From Pseudomonas akapageensis (GTDB taxonomy: Bacteria > Pseudomonadota > Gammaproteobacteria > Pseudomonadales > Pseudomonadaceae), in contig NZ_VXCP01000034.1 of the NCBI RefSeq assembly GCF_011355085.1, positions 62,001 through 126,000 of the forward strand: a stretch of DNA of 64,000 nucleotides, given 5' to 3'. A model generated the notes under the pieces. It was given only the letters and a program-made list of their open reading frames with translations. It was not told where the DNA came from and did no database searches. The position numbers were made by a program, and so were the translations under genes. This document shows, piece after piece, positions 17,370 to 26,124 of the stretch. How positions within the stretch are numbered: the stretch's first letter is position 1; each line of letters starts with the position of its first letter.

Positions 17370-18203
17370 ATGGGCAGCATGCATCCCGTACAGGTGATCG
17401 CGGTGACCGGCGGCAAAGGTGGCGTCGGCAAGACTAATGTGTCAGTGAACTTGTCCCTGGCCCTGGCAGAGCTTGGCCGGCGCGTCATGCTGCTGGACGC
17501 CGATCTGGGGCTGGCGAACGTCGATGTCCTGCTGGGGCTGACCCCCAAACGGACCCTGGCCGATGTCATAGAGGGGCGCTGCGAGCTGCGCGATGTCCTG
17601 TTGCAGGGACCGGGCGGGGTACGCATCGTTCCTGCCGCGTCGGGCACCCAGAGCATGGTGCATCTGTCGCCGGCCCAGCACGCCGGGTTGATCCAGGCGT
17701 TCAGCGACATCGGTGACAATCTCGACGTACTGGTGATCGATACCGCCGCCGGTATCGGCGAGTCAGTGGTCAGTTTTGTCCGGGCAGCCCAGGAAGTCTT
17801 GCTGGTGGTCTGCGACGAACCGACATCGATCACCGATGCCTATGCCCTGATCAAACTGCTTAACCGCGACTATGGAATGAACCGTTTCCGGGTATTGGCC
17901 AACATGGCACAGAGCCCTCAGGAAGGGCGCAATCTGTTCGCCAAGTTGACCAAGGTCACCGATCGTTTTCTCGACGTTGCCTTGCAATATGTGGGTGCGG
18001 TTCCGTACGACGAATGCGTGCGCAAGGCCGTTCAGAAGCAGCGGGCCGTCTATGAAGCCTTTCCACGCTCCAAGTGCGCGCTGGCGTTCAAGGCGATCGC
18101 GCAGAAGGTCGATACCTGGCCGTTGCCGGCCAACCCGCGCGGGCATCTGGAGTTCTTTGTCGAGCGCCTCGTGCAGCAGACCCATGCGGGCCCAGTATCA
18201 TGA
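17370..18203 (+). CDS. fleN: Flagellar number regulator FleN (FlhG), MinD-like ATPase
   Basis: FleN is a MinD/ParA-type ATPase that limits flagellar number by binding and restraining FleQ. The 277-residue protein has the deviant Walker A loop GGKGGVGKT at residues 14-22, the Walker B-type LLDADLGLANVDVLLG, and VLVIDTAAGIGESVV. An in-frame second Met at 17379 is an alternative start. Its stop overlaps the fliA start (ATGA), coupling the two genes. Confidence 0.96.
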   Translation: MGSMHPVQVIAVTGGKGGVGKTNVSVNLSLALAELGRRVMLLDADLGLANVDVLLGLTPKRTLADVIEGRCELRDVLLQGPGGVRIVPAASGTQSMVHLSPAQHAGLIQAFSDIGDNLDVLVIDTAAGIGESVVSFVRAAQEVLLVVCDEPTSITDAYALIKLLNRDYGMNRFRVLANMAQSPQEGRNLFAKLTKVTDRFLDVALQYVGAVPYDECVRKAVQKQRAVYEAFPRSKCALAFKAIAQKVDTWPLPANPRGHLEFFVERLVQQTHAGPVS

Positions 18204-18940
18204 GCGCGAGCGGCTATCGGATGTACAGCAAGGCCTCCCGTGATTCGCAGTATGAGCTGATCGAGCGCTATGCACCGCTGGTCAAGCGCATTGCCTACCA
18301 CTTGCTGGCGCGGCTGCCGGCCAGTGTCCAGGTCGAGGATTTGATCCAGGCGGGGATGATCGGCTTGCTCGAGGTGTCGACCAAGTACGATTCGAGCAAA
18401 GGTGCCAGCTTCGAGACCTACGCCGGTATCCGCATCCGCGGGGCGATGCTCGATGAGGTCCGCAAGGGTGACTGGGCGCCGCGTTCGGTGCACCGCAACA
18501 CCCGGATGGTCAGTGACGCAATCCGCGCAATTGAAGCTAAAACCGGACGTGACGCTAAAGATCACGAGGTTGCGGCCGAACTCCAATTGAGTCTCGATGA
18601 TTATTACGGGATCTTGAACGATACATTGGGTAGCCGCCTGTTCAGTTTCGACGACCTGCTACAGGACGGCGAGCATGAAGGGCTGCATGAAGACGGTGCC
18701 AATACGTCGCTTGAGCCTTCGCGTGATCTTGAGGATGAGCGGTTCCAGGCGGCCCTGGCCGATGCGATCGCCAACCTGCCGGAGCGTGAGCGGCTGGTCC
18801 TGGCCTTGTATTACGACGAGGAGCTGAACCTCAAGGAAATTGGCGAGGTTCTAGGCGTCAGCGAGTCTCGTGTCAGCCAGTTGCACAGCCAGTGCGCCGC
18901 GCGTCTGCGTGGGCGTTTGGGGGAATGGCGGGCGCGTTGA
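18200..18940 (+). CDS. fliA: Flagellar sigma factor FliA (sigma-28)
   Basis: FliA directs RNA polymerase to late flagellar genes once FlgM is exported. The start at 18200 gives 246 residues, close to the P. aeruginosa length; a longer frame from 18074 runs through the end of fleN and is not used. Region 2 (YAPLVKRIAYHLLARLPASV, DLIQAGMIGLLEV, and the FETYAGIRIRGAMLDEVRKGDW run) and region 4 with a helix-turn-helix (LNLKEIGEVLGVSESRVSQL) are clear. It is the last gene of the flhA group; a 145-nt gap follows before cheY. Confidence 0.97.
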   Translation: MSASGYRMYSKASRDSQYELIERYAPLVKRIAYHLLARLPASVQVEDLIQAGMIGLLEVSTKYDSSKGASFETYAGIRIRGAMLDEVRKGDWAPRSVHRNTRMVSDAIRAIEAKTGRDAKDHEVAAELQLSLDDYYGILNDTLGSRLFSFDDLLQDGEHEGLHEDGANTSLEPSRDLEDERFQAALADAIANLPERERLVLALYYDEELNLKEIGEVLGVSESRVSQLHSQCAARLRGRLGEWRAR

Positions 18941-19085
18941 AGGCTGTGTGAAGTGCTCAGGGCCGAGCGCGAACCGCATGCGCACATTGCGCTGCAGTCA
19001 CGAAGTAAATAACCGGTTTTGATTGAATGCGTGCCCAGGTGCTGGGCGCGTTTAAGACTGCTTGGAGGTCGAATTGGACAAGAAC

Positions 19086-19460
19086 ATGAAAATCCTCATC
19101 GTTGACGATTTCTCGACGATGCGGCGGATCATCAAGAATCTGTTGCGCGATCTGGGGTTCACCAACACGGCCGAAGCCGATGATGGAGTCACTGCGTTGC
19201 CGATGCTGCACAGCGGCAACTTCGATTTTCTGGTCACCGACTGGAACATGCCCGGCATGTCCGGTATCGACCTGTTGCGCACCGTGCGCGCCGATGACCG
19301 CCTCAAGCACCTGCCCGTGCTGATGGTCACCGCCGAAGCCAAGCGCGAGCAGATCATCGAAGCCGCCCAGGCCGGTGTGAACGGCTATGTGGTCAAGCCT
19401 TTCACGGCACAAGTGCTGAAAGAAAAGATCGAAAAGATCTTCGAGCGCGTCAATAGCTGA
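19086..19460 (+). CDS. cheY: Chemotaxis response regulator CheY
   Basis: CheY carries the phosphoryl signal from CheA to FliM. As drawn it has 124 residues (MKILIVDDFSTMRR) with acceptor Asp52 (FLVTDWNMPG), the conserved VTAEA segment and the Lys of VVKPFTA near residue 104. The strong GGAGG at 19064-19068 is better spaced for a TTG at 19074, which would add the residues MDKN, so the real start may be 19074. The gap from fliA holds no obvious sigma-54 or sigma-28 promoter. Confidence 0.96.
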   Translation: MKILIVDDFSTMRRIIKNLLRDLGFTNTAEADDGVTALPMLHSGNFDFLVTDWNMPGMSGIDLLRTVRADDRLKHLPVLMVTAEAKREQIIEAAQAGVNGYVVKPFTAQVLKEKIEKIFERVNS

Positions 19461-19479
19461 TAGACGTCACGGGGGCGCT

Positions 19480-20268
19480 ATGGAGCAAAAGATTTCGTCT
19501 TTGGGAGACTTCGAGTCGACCCTGAAGAAACATGCAACCGAGTTGGTGAGCAGCCTGGAAAAGGGCAAGTTCGGCGAAGCGGTGCAACTGATCCATGAGC
19601 TGAACCAGACCCGTGATCGCGGCCTGTATCAGGAAGTCGGCAAGCTCACTCGCGAGCTGCACAGTGCGATCGTCAGTTTCCAGATCGACCCGCACATGCC
19701 GCAGGCCGAAGAGGTTTCGCAGATCACGGACGCCACCGAGCGCCTTTCCTATGTCGTCAGGCTGACCGAGGGTGCGGCCAACCGCACCATGGATCTGGTC
19801 GAGAAGAGCACGCCTGTGCTCAACGAACTCAGCGATGAGGCCAAAAGCCTCAGCGCCGACTGGCAGCGCTTCATGCGCAAAGAAGTGGCGGTCGCGGAGT
19901 TTCGCGAGCTGGCCCAACGCGTCGACGGGTTTTTGACGCGCAGTGAGCAGGGTACCCGCGCCGTTGCCGAGAACCTGCAGGACATCCTGCTGGCCCAGGA
20001 CTATCAAGACCTGACCGGCCAGGTGATCAAGCGCGTGACCCAATTGGTAACCGAAGTCGAGAGCAACCTGCTCAAGCTCGTGTTGATGGCAAGCCAGGTA
20101 GACCGCTTTGCCGGCATCGAACACGACCGCGAACAGCTGCGTGCTGAAAAAGATCAAGAAAAACATCCGACTCGGGGTGAAGGTCCGCAGATTCATGCCG
20201 ATAAGCGTGAAGACGTTGTGTCCGGTCAGGACGATGTCGACGATCTGCTATCCAGTCTGGGATTCTAG
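19480..20268 (+). CDS. cheZ: Chemotaxis phosphatase CheZ
   Basis: CheZ removes phosphate from CheY. The 262-residue protein has a long helical region with the conserved DILLAQDYQDLTGQVIKRV segment, whose Gln lies at the active site in the family. The C-terminus ends QDDVDDLLSSLGF, the peptide that tethers CheZ to CheY. The gene follows cheY after 19 nt, the usual order in gamma-proteobacteria. Confidence 0.96.
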   Translation: MEQKISSLGDFESTLKKHATELVSSLEKGKFGEAVQLIHELNQTRDRGLYQEVGKLTRELHSAIVSFQIDPHMPQAEEVSQITDATERLSYVVRLTEGAANRTMDLVEKSTPVLNELSDEAKSLSADWQRFMRKEVAVAEFRELAQRVDGFLTRSEQGTRAVAENLQDILLAQDYQDLTGQVIKRVTQLVTEVESNLLKLVLMASQVDRFAGIEHDREQLRAEKDQEKHPTRGEGPQIHADKREDVVSGQDDVDDLLSSLGF

Positions 20269-20279
20269 GGAGCACCCAA

Positions 20280-22472
20280 ATGAGCTTCGGCGCCGATGAA
20301 GAAATCCTTCAGGATTTTCTGGTAGAGGCCGGCGAAATTCTTGAGCAATTGTCCGAACAACTGGTCGAGCTTGAAAGCCGCCCGGATGACGCCGATTTGC
20401 TCAACGCAATTTTTCGCGGTTTTCACACTGTAAAAGGGGGCGCCGGCTTCCTCCAGCTCAATGAGCTGGTGGAGTGCTGCCATATCGCCGAGAACGTCTT
20501 CGACATCTTGCGCAAAGGCGAGCGTCGGGTTGATTCCGAGTTGATGGACGTGGTGCTCGAAGCGCTGGATGCGGTCAACGGCATGTTTGGCGAAGTGCGC
20601 GAGGGCACTCAGATCACGGCGGCAACGCCCGAGCTGCTGGAAGCCCTGGCGCGTTTGGCCGAGCCTGCCCAGGCCGAACAGACAGTCGTGGTCGCAGCTG
20701 CGCCGCAGGATGTCGCTGAGCCTGCTGCCGGAGACATCACCGACAACGAATTCGAACAGCTGCTCGACTCGCTCAATGCCGTCCAGGCCGAAGCCGAGGC
20801 GAGTGCTGCCGGGCAGCCTGCCAGTGATGAAATCACCGATGCCGAATTCGAGTCCTTGCTCGATCAGTTGCACGGTAAGGGCCAGTTCGCGCCAGAAGCA
20901 TTGAGCGCCGAGGCCAGCCAGCAACCTGCAGCGCCGGCCAGCACCGAAGCCGATACCGAAGCCAGCAACGAAATTACCGACGACGAGTTCGAAGCACTGC
21001 TCGACCAGTTGCATGGCAAGGGTACCTTCAGCGTAGAGGCCGTCGCGGCGCCGGCAATCGCCGTCGGCGAGTCGGCAACAGTCGTACCGGGCGACGATCA
21101 TATCAGCGAGCATGAATTCGAAGCCCTGCTCGATGAGCTGCATGGCAAGGGCAAATTCTCCCAGGCGCCGGCTGTGCCTGCAGCGCAGGCGAGTGCGGCG
21201 ATTGTGGAGCGGCCCCAGGCGATCAAGCCCGAACCTGCCGTACCCGCCAAGGCCCCGGCCCGGCAGGCAGCGCCGGTTGCGGACAAGCCTGCCGCCAGTG
21301 AAGCCGAAACCACCGTGCGGGTCGATACCGCACGCCTGGACGAAATCATGAACATGGTGGGTGAGCTGGTGCTGGTGCGTAACCGCCTGGTGCGGTTGGG
21401 CCTCAACAGCGGCGACGAGGCCATGTCCAAGGCGGTATCGAACCTCGATGTGGTCACTGCCGACCTGCAGACCGCGGTGATGAAGACCCGCATGCAGCCG
21501 ATCAAGAAAGTCTTCGGACGCTTCCCGCGACTGGTGCGCGACCTTGCGCGGCAACTGAAGAAAGAAATCAACCTGGAACTTGTCGGCGAAGAAACCGACC
21601 TGGACAAGAACCTGGTCGAGGCCCTGGCCGATCCGCTGGTGCACCTGGTGCGCAATGCGTGCGACCACGGAGTCGAGACGCCGGAAGAACGCGAAGCGAC
21701 GGGCAAGTCCCGGGGCGGCCGGGTGGTGTTGTCGGCCGAGCAGGAAGGCGACCATATCCTCCTGTCGATCTCCGATGACGGCAAGGGCATGGACCCGAAC
21801 GTACTGCGCGCCAAGGCCGTGGAAAAGGGCCTGATGGACAAGGACGCGGCCGACCGCTTGAGCGAATCGGACTGCTACAACCTGATCTTCGCGCCGGGGT
21901 TCTCGACCAAGACCGAGATTTCCGATGTGTCCGGCCGCGGTGTCGGGATGGATGTGGTCAAGACCAAGATCGCCCAGCTCAACGGTTCGATCAACATCTT
22001 CTCGGCCAAGGGGCAGGGCTCGAAGATTGTCATCAAGGTGCCGCTGACGCTGGCAATCATGCCGACGCTGATGGTGATGCTCGGCAATCAGGCGTTCGCC
22101 TTCCCGCTGGTCAACGTCAACGAGATTTTCCACCTCGACCTGTCACGCACCAACGTCGTCGACGGTCAGGAAGTGGTGATCGTGCGCGACAAGGCGCTGC
22201 CCTTGTTCTACCTCAAGCGCTGGCTGGTCAGTTCGGCCGTGCACGAAGAGCAGCGTGAAGGGCATGTGGTGATCCTGTCGGTGGGCACTCAGCGGATCGG
22301 CTTCGTCGTTGATCAACTGGTGGGCCAGGAAGAAGTGGTCATCAAGCCGTTGGGCAAGATGTTGCAGGGGACCGCGGGCATGTCCGGCGCCACCATCACC
22401 GGTGACGGCCGCATCGCGCTGATTCTCGATGTCCCGAGCATGCTCAAGCGATACGCCTCGCGGCGCATTTGA
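20280..22472 (+). CDS. cheA: Chemotaxis histidine kinase CheA
   Basis: CheA phosphorylates CheY and CheB in response to receptor arrays. The 730-residue protein has an Hpt (P1) domain with His49 (FRGFHTVKGGAGF), a ~230-residue linker, a P3 dimerisation domain from ~345 (TARLDEIMNMVGELVLVRN), an ATP-binding P4 domain (LVRNACDHGVETPEER; GRGVGMDVVKTKI) and a CheW-like P5 domain. No classical P2 domain is apparent. Instead the linker holds four copies of a motif of the form ITDxEFExLLDQLHGKGxF starting at residues 152, 184, 231 and 274, the first copy lacking the HGKG end. These resemble the FliM and CheZ peptides that bind CheY. Confidence 0.97.
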   Translation: MSFGADEEILQDFLVEAGEILEQLSEQLVELESRPDDADLLNAIFRGFHTVKGGAGFLQLNELVECCHIAENVFDILRKGERRVDSELMDVVLEALDAVNGMFGEVREGTQITAATPELLEALARLAEPAQAEQTVVVAAAPQDVAEPAAGDITDNEFEQLLDSLNAVQAEAEASAAGQPASDEITDAEFESLLDQLHGKGQFAPEALSAEASQQPAAPASTEADTEASNEITDDEFEALLDQLHGKGTFSVEAVAAPAIAVGESATVVPGDDHISEHEFEALLDELHGKGKFSQAPAVPAAQASAAIVERPQAIKPEPAVPAKAPARQAAPVADKPAASEAETTVRVDTARLDEIMNMVGELVLVRNRLVRLGLNSGDEAMSKAVSNLDVVTADLQTAVMKTRMQPIKKVFGRFPRLVRDLARQLKKEINLELVGEETDLDKNLVEALADPLVHLVRNACDHGVETPEEREATGKSRGGRVVLSAEQEGDHILLSISDDGKGMDPNVLRAKAVEKGLMDKDAADRLSESDCYNLIFAPGFSTKTEISDVSGRGVGMDVVKTKIAQLNGSINIFSAKGQGSKIVIKVPLTLAIMPTLMVMLGNQAFAFPLVNVNEIFHLDLSRTNVVDGQEVVIVRDKALPLFYLKRWLVSSAVHEEQREGHVVILSVGTQRIGFVVDQLVGQEEVVIKPLGKMLQGTAGMSGATITGDGRIALILDVPSMLKRYASRRI

Positions 22473-22519
22473 TCCCGGCGACGCGGGCCGCCAGGCTCGC
22501 GTCGTCTAATGGAGTGTTT

Positions 22520-23659
22520 ATGGCAGTCAAGGTCCTGGTGGTGGATGATTCCGGTTTTTTCCGCCGCCGCGTCTCGGAGATTCTTTCGTCCGATCCGAGT
22601 ATCCAGGTCGTCGGAACCGCAACCAATGGCAGGGAGGCGATCGATCAGGCGATGTCGCTCAAGCCGGACGTCATCACCATGGACTACGAGATGCCGATGA
22701 TGGATGGCATCACGGCGGTGCGGCATATCATGCAACGCTGCCCGACGCCGGTCCTGATGTTTTCCTCGCTGACCCATGAAGGGGCTCGTGTCACGCTCGA
22801 CGCGCTGGACGCCGGTGCAGTCGATTTCCTGCCGAAGAATTTCGAAGACATCTCGCGCAACCCCGAGAAGGTCAAGCAACTGCTGTGCGAAAAAGTCCAC
22901 AGCATCTCCCGCAGCAACCGTCGATTCAGCGGTTACGCTGCCACTGCGCCGCAGCCGGCTGCGCCTGCGCAGCCTGGCGTCAGTGGTTTGACTTCGGCGC
23001 ACTCGGCCGTAGCAGCGGCACCGACAGCCGCCCCTGCGCGCGTGGTGCCGTCGCGTGCGCCAGCGCCAGTGGCTACCTCGCCTGCGCCCAAGCGCAAGGC
23101 TTACAAACTGGTCGCCATCGGCACCTCCACCGGTGGTCCGGTTGCCTTGCAGCGCGTGTTGACGCAGCTGCCGGCGAGCTTCCCGGCGCCGATCCTGCTG
23201 ATCCAGCACATGCCGGCGGCCTTCACCAAGGCGTTTGCCGAACGCCTGGACAAGCTGTGCCGCATCACCGTCAAGGAAGCCGAGGATGGCGATGTGCTTC
23301 GCCCAGGCCTTGCCCTGCTGGCGCCGGGCGGCAAGCAAATGATGGTCGACAGCCGCGGCATGGTGAAGATCCTGCCGGGTGATGAGCGTCTGAACTACAA
23401 GCCGTGCGTGGATATCACCTTCGGCTCGGCGGCCCGCTCCTATGGCGACAAGGTCCTGGCGGTGGTGCTCACCGGCATGGGCGCCGACGGTCGCGAGGGC
23501 GCTCGCCTGCTCAAGCAGAGCGGTAGCCACGTCTGGGCCCAGGATGAGGCCAGCTGCGTGATCTATGGCATGCCCATGGCGATCGCCAAGGCCAACCTGG
23601 CCGACGCGATCTACGGCCTGGACGAGATTGGCAAGCACCTGATCGAGGCTTGTATCTGA
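22520..23659 (+). CDS. cheB: Chemotaxis methylesterase CheB
   Basis: CheB removes methyl groups from (and deamidates) chemoreceptors for adaptation. The start at 22520 has a GGAG site; the upstream extension to 22469 is not protein-like. The 379 residues comprise a receiver domain with Asp55 (VITMDYEMP), an Ala/Pro-rich linker (~150-190), and the esterase domain with the catalytic Ser of GTSTGGP near residue 202, LLIQHMP with the catalytic His, and TGMGADGREGA with the catalytic Asp. Its stop shares a base with the motC start. Confidence 0.97.
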   Translation: MAVKVLVVDDSGFFRRRVSEILSSDPSIQVVGTATNGREAIDQAMSLKPDVITMDYEMPMMDGITAVRHIMQRCPTPVLMFSSLTHEGARVTLDALDAGAVDFLPKNFEDISRNPEKVKQLLCEKVHSISRSNRRFSGYAATAPQPAAPAQPGVSGLTSAHSAVAAAPTAAPARVVPSRAPAPVATSPAPKRKAYKLVAIGTSTGGPVALQRVLTQLPASFPAPILLIQHMPAAFTKAFAERLDKLCRITVKEAEDGDVLRPGLALLAPGGKQMMVDSRGMVKILPGDERLNYKPCVDITFGSAARSYGDKVLAVVLTGMGADGREGARLLKQSGSHVWAQDEASCVIYGMPMAIAKANLADAIYGLDEIGKHLIEACI

Positions 23660-24399
23660 TGGATGTACTAAGCCTGATCGGGTTGATCCTGGCGTTTGTC
23701 GCCATCATCGGTGGCAACTACCTCGAAGGCGGGCATCTGACGGCACTGCTCAACGGACCGGCGGCCTTGATCGTGATCGGCGGAACCCTGGCCGCGGCCT
23801 TGCTGCAGTCGCCGATGAGCGCCTTCAAGCGCGCCCTGCAGATCCTGGGCTGGATTCTGTTTCCGCCACGCATCGATCTGGCCGGCGGAGTCGATCGTGT
23901 CGTCAACTGGAGCCTGACCGCACGCAAGGAAGGCCTGCTGGGGCTGGAGTCGATTGCCGACAGTGAACCTGATGCCTATGCGCGCAAAGGCCTGCAATTG
24001 CTGGTCGACGGGGCTGAGCCCGAAGCCATTCGCAGCATCCTGGAAGTGGATTTTTACACCCAGGAAAGCCGCGACGTGCAAGCGGCCAAGGTATTTGAAA
24101 GCATGGGCGGTTATGCGCCGACCATCGGTATCATCGGCGCGGTCATGGGGCTGATCCACGTCATGGGCAATCTGGCCGATCCCTCGCAGTTGGGTAACGG
24201 TATTGCCGTGGCATTCGTCGCGACCATTTACGGTGTCGCCAGCGCCAACCTGGTGCTGTTGCCCGTGGCCAACAAGCTCAAGTCCATTGCCCTGCGCCAG
24301 TCGCGCTACCGGGAAATGCTGCTCGAAGGCATCCTCTCGATCGCCGAAGGCGAGAACCCGCGTTCGATCGAACTCAAGCTTCAGGGCTTCATGGAGTAA
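23659..24399 (+). CDS. motC: Flagellar motor stator protein MotC
   Basis: This MotA-type subunit (246 residues) of the second Pseudomonas stator pair has four membrane helices: LIGLILAFVAIIGGNYLEGG at the start and GIIGAVMGLIHVMGN with GIAVAFVATIYGVASANLVL later. A cytoplasmic loop of charged residues lies between helices 2 and 3. The ATG at 23659 overlaps the cheB stop by one base; an upstream TTG at 23650 is less likely. In P. aeruginosa MotCD supports swarming on surfaces. Confidence 0.96.
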   Translation: MDVLSLIGLILAFVAIIGGNYLEGGHLTALLNGPAALIVIGGTLAAALLQSPMSAFKRALQILGWILFPPRIDLAGGVDRVVNWSLTARKEGLLGLESIADSEPDAYARKGLQLLVDGAEPEAIRSILEVDFYTQESRDVQAAKVFESMGGYAPTIGIIGAVMGLIHVMGNLADPSQLGNGIAVAFVATIYGVASANLVLLPVANKLKSIALRQSRYREMLLEGILSIAEGENPRSIELKLQGFME

Positions 24400-24402
24400 C
24401 GC

Positions 24403-25290
24403 ATGGCTCGTCGTCGCCCACCTGAAGACCATGAAAACCACGAACGCTGGCTGGTTTCCTATGCCGACTTCATCACCTTGTTGTTCGCGTTCTTCGTGGT
24501 GATGTACTCGATATCCTCGATCAACGAGGGTAAGTACAAGGTGCTGTCACAGGCGCTGATCGGCGTCTTCACTGACGCCGATCGCAGCCTCAAGCCCATA
24601 CCGATCGGTGAAGAGCGTCCCTTGACCACAACGCCGGCCGAACCCCTGATCAGGGACAGTGAGCAGGTCGATGCGGGCCTGGCCCAGGTCTCGAGCGATC
24701 CGTTGCAGACCATCGCCAACGACGTACGCGATGCCTTCGGCGACTTGATCAAGTCCAATCAACTGACCGTTCGCGGTAATGAGCTGTGGATCGAGATCGA
24801 ACTCAATTCCTCGCTACTGTTCGGCAGCGGCGATGCCATGCCCAGCGACGTGGCCTTCACCATCATCGAGAAGGTCGCGAAGATCCTCAAACCGTTCGAT
24901 AACCCGGTGCATGTCGAAGGCTTTACCGATGACTTGCCGATCCGCACGGCGCAGTACCCGACCAACTGGGAGCTGTCGTCGGCGCGGGCGGCGAGCATCG
25001 TGCGCATGCTGGCAGTGGACGGCGTCAACCCGGTGCGCATGGCGTCGGTCGGTTACGGCGAGTTCCAGCCCATAGCCAGCAATGCCACGGCCGAAGGGCG
25101 GGCGCGCAACCGGCGCGTGGTGCTGGTGATCTCCCGCAACCTGGATGTGCGCCGCAGTATCACAGGCTCTGGCAGTGCAAACGTGAAACCCGATGCCGCA
25201 CTCAAGCGTGCTGGCACACAACCTGCACCGGTGCATGTATCGCAGCCGGTCGGGGGCAAGGCCGTCAATTCCCCGTCACCGACCTTATAA
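24403..25290 (+). CDS. motD: Flagellar motor stator protein MotD
   Basis: The MotB-type partner of MotC has 295 residues. After a short cytoplasmic start comes one membrane helix (YADFITLLFAFFVVMYSISS) whose Asp22 is the proton-binding residue. A plug/linker region and an OmpA-like peptidoglycan-binding domain follow at ~120-250 (VHVEGFTDDLPI, NWELSSARAASIVRML, SVGYGEFQPIA, GRARNRRVVLVI). The tail is Ser/Pro/Ala-rich. It begins 3 nt after motC. Confidence 0.97.
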   Translation: MARRRPPEDHENHERWLVSYADFITLLFAFFVVMYSISSINEGKYKVLSQALIGVFTDADRSLKPIPIGEERPLTTTPAEPLIRDSEQVDAGLAQVSSDPLQTIANDVRDAFGDLIKSNQLTVRGNELWIEIELNSSLLFGSGDAMPSDVAFTIIEKVAKILKPFDNPVHVEGFTDDLPIRTAQYPTNWELSSARAASIVRMLAVDGVNPVRMASVGYGEFQPIASNATAEGRARNRRVVLVISRNLDVRRSITGSGSANVKPDAALKRAGTQPAPVHVSQPVGGKAVNSPSPTL

Positions 25291-25335
25291 CCTGTCTCGG
25301 TCGGGCCGATTGCCGCGCCGGGAGGAAGCCGCACA

Positions 25336-26124
25336 ATGAGAGTCTGGGCAGTAGCCAACCAAAAAGGTGGCGTCGGTAAGACCACCACATCCATCGCCCT
25401 GGCCGGCTTGCTGGCCGAGGCGGGCAAGCGCGTGGTCGTGGTCGATCTCGACCCCCATGGCTCGATGACCAGTTACTTCGGGCATAACCCCGATGAGCTG
25501 GAACACAGCTGCTTTGACCTGTTCCTGCACAAGGGCGCGGTACCCCAGGGCTTGCCCGGGCAATTGCTGCTGCCGACCAGTGACGAACGTATTTCCCTGC
25601 TGCCCTCGAGTACGGCGCTGGCGACACTGGAGCGTCAGTCGCCCGGGCAAAGCGGCCTGGGCCTGGTGATCGCCAAGAGTCTGGCGCAGTTATGGCAGGA
25701 CTTCGATTACGCCGTGATCGACAGCCCGCCCTTGCTCGGCGTGCTGATGGTCAATGCGCTGGCGGCCAGCCAACAACTGGTGATTCCGGTGCAGACCGAA
25801 TACCTGGCGGTCAAGGGGCTCGAGCGGATGGTCAGTACCCTGGCGATGATCAACAGGTCGCGTAGGCAGGCGCTGCCGTTCCAGATCGTGCCGACGCTGT
25901 TCGACCGGCGTACCCAGGCCTCGATGGGCACCCTGCGGGTGCTGCGCGATGCCTATCCGGAGAATATCTGGCAGGGTTTCATTCCTGTCGATACGCGACT
26001 GCGCGATGCCAGCCGGGCCGGGCAGACACCCTCGCAATTCGATGGCAAGAGCCGCGGGGTGGTCGCCTACCGCACGCTGCTCAAGCATTTGCTGGCCCAA
26101 CAACTCGTCGCGCAGGTGGCTTGA
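25336..26124 (+). CDS. ParA-family ATPase of the chemotaxis cluster (ParC-like)
   Basis: A 262-residue ParA-type ATPase with the deviant Walker A loop KGGVGKTTT at residues 10-18, Walker B VVVDLDPHGS and the IDSPPLLGVLMVNAL segment. A GGAGGAAG site precedes the ATG. Homologues directly before a CheW-like gene (ParC in Vibrio) recruit chemotaxis arrays to the old pole and ensure their inheritance. It is the counterpart of PA1462. It overlaps the next gene by the sequence TGATG. A plasmid partition role is excluded by context. Confidence 0.93.
   Translation: MRVWAVANQKGGVGKTTTSIALAGLLAEAGKRVVVVDLDPHGSMTSYFGHNPDELEHSCFDLFLHKGAVPQGLPGQLLLPTSDERISLLPSSTALATLERQSPGQSGLGLVIAKSLAQLWQDFDYAVIDSPPLLGVLMVNALAASQQLVIPVQTEYLAVKGLERMVSTLAMINRSRRQALPFQIVPTLFDRRTQASMGTLRVLRDAYPENIWQGFIPVDTRLRDASRAGQTPSQFDGKSRGVVAYRTLLKHLLAQQLVAQVA

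Noticed and set aside
18941..19085. Sigma-28 or sigma-54 promoter before cheY
   Set aside because: No TAAA-N15-GCCGATAA or GG-N10-GC arrangement was found in the gap.
20265..22133. A 622-codon - strand frame opposite cheA
   Set aside because: Antisense to a fully recognisable CheA; composition is typical of a shadow frame.
25336..26124. ParA-like gene as plasmid or chromosome partition ATPase
   Set aside because: No parB or parS-like sites nearby; it is fused by overlap to a CheW-like gene inside the che operon.
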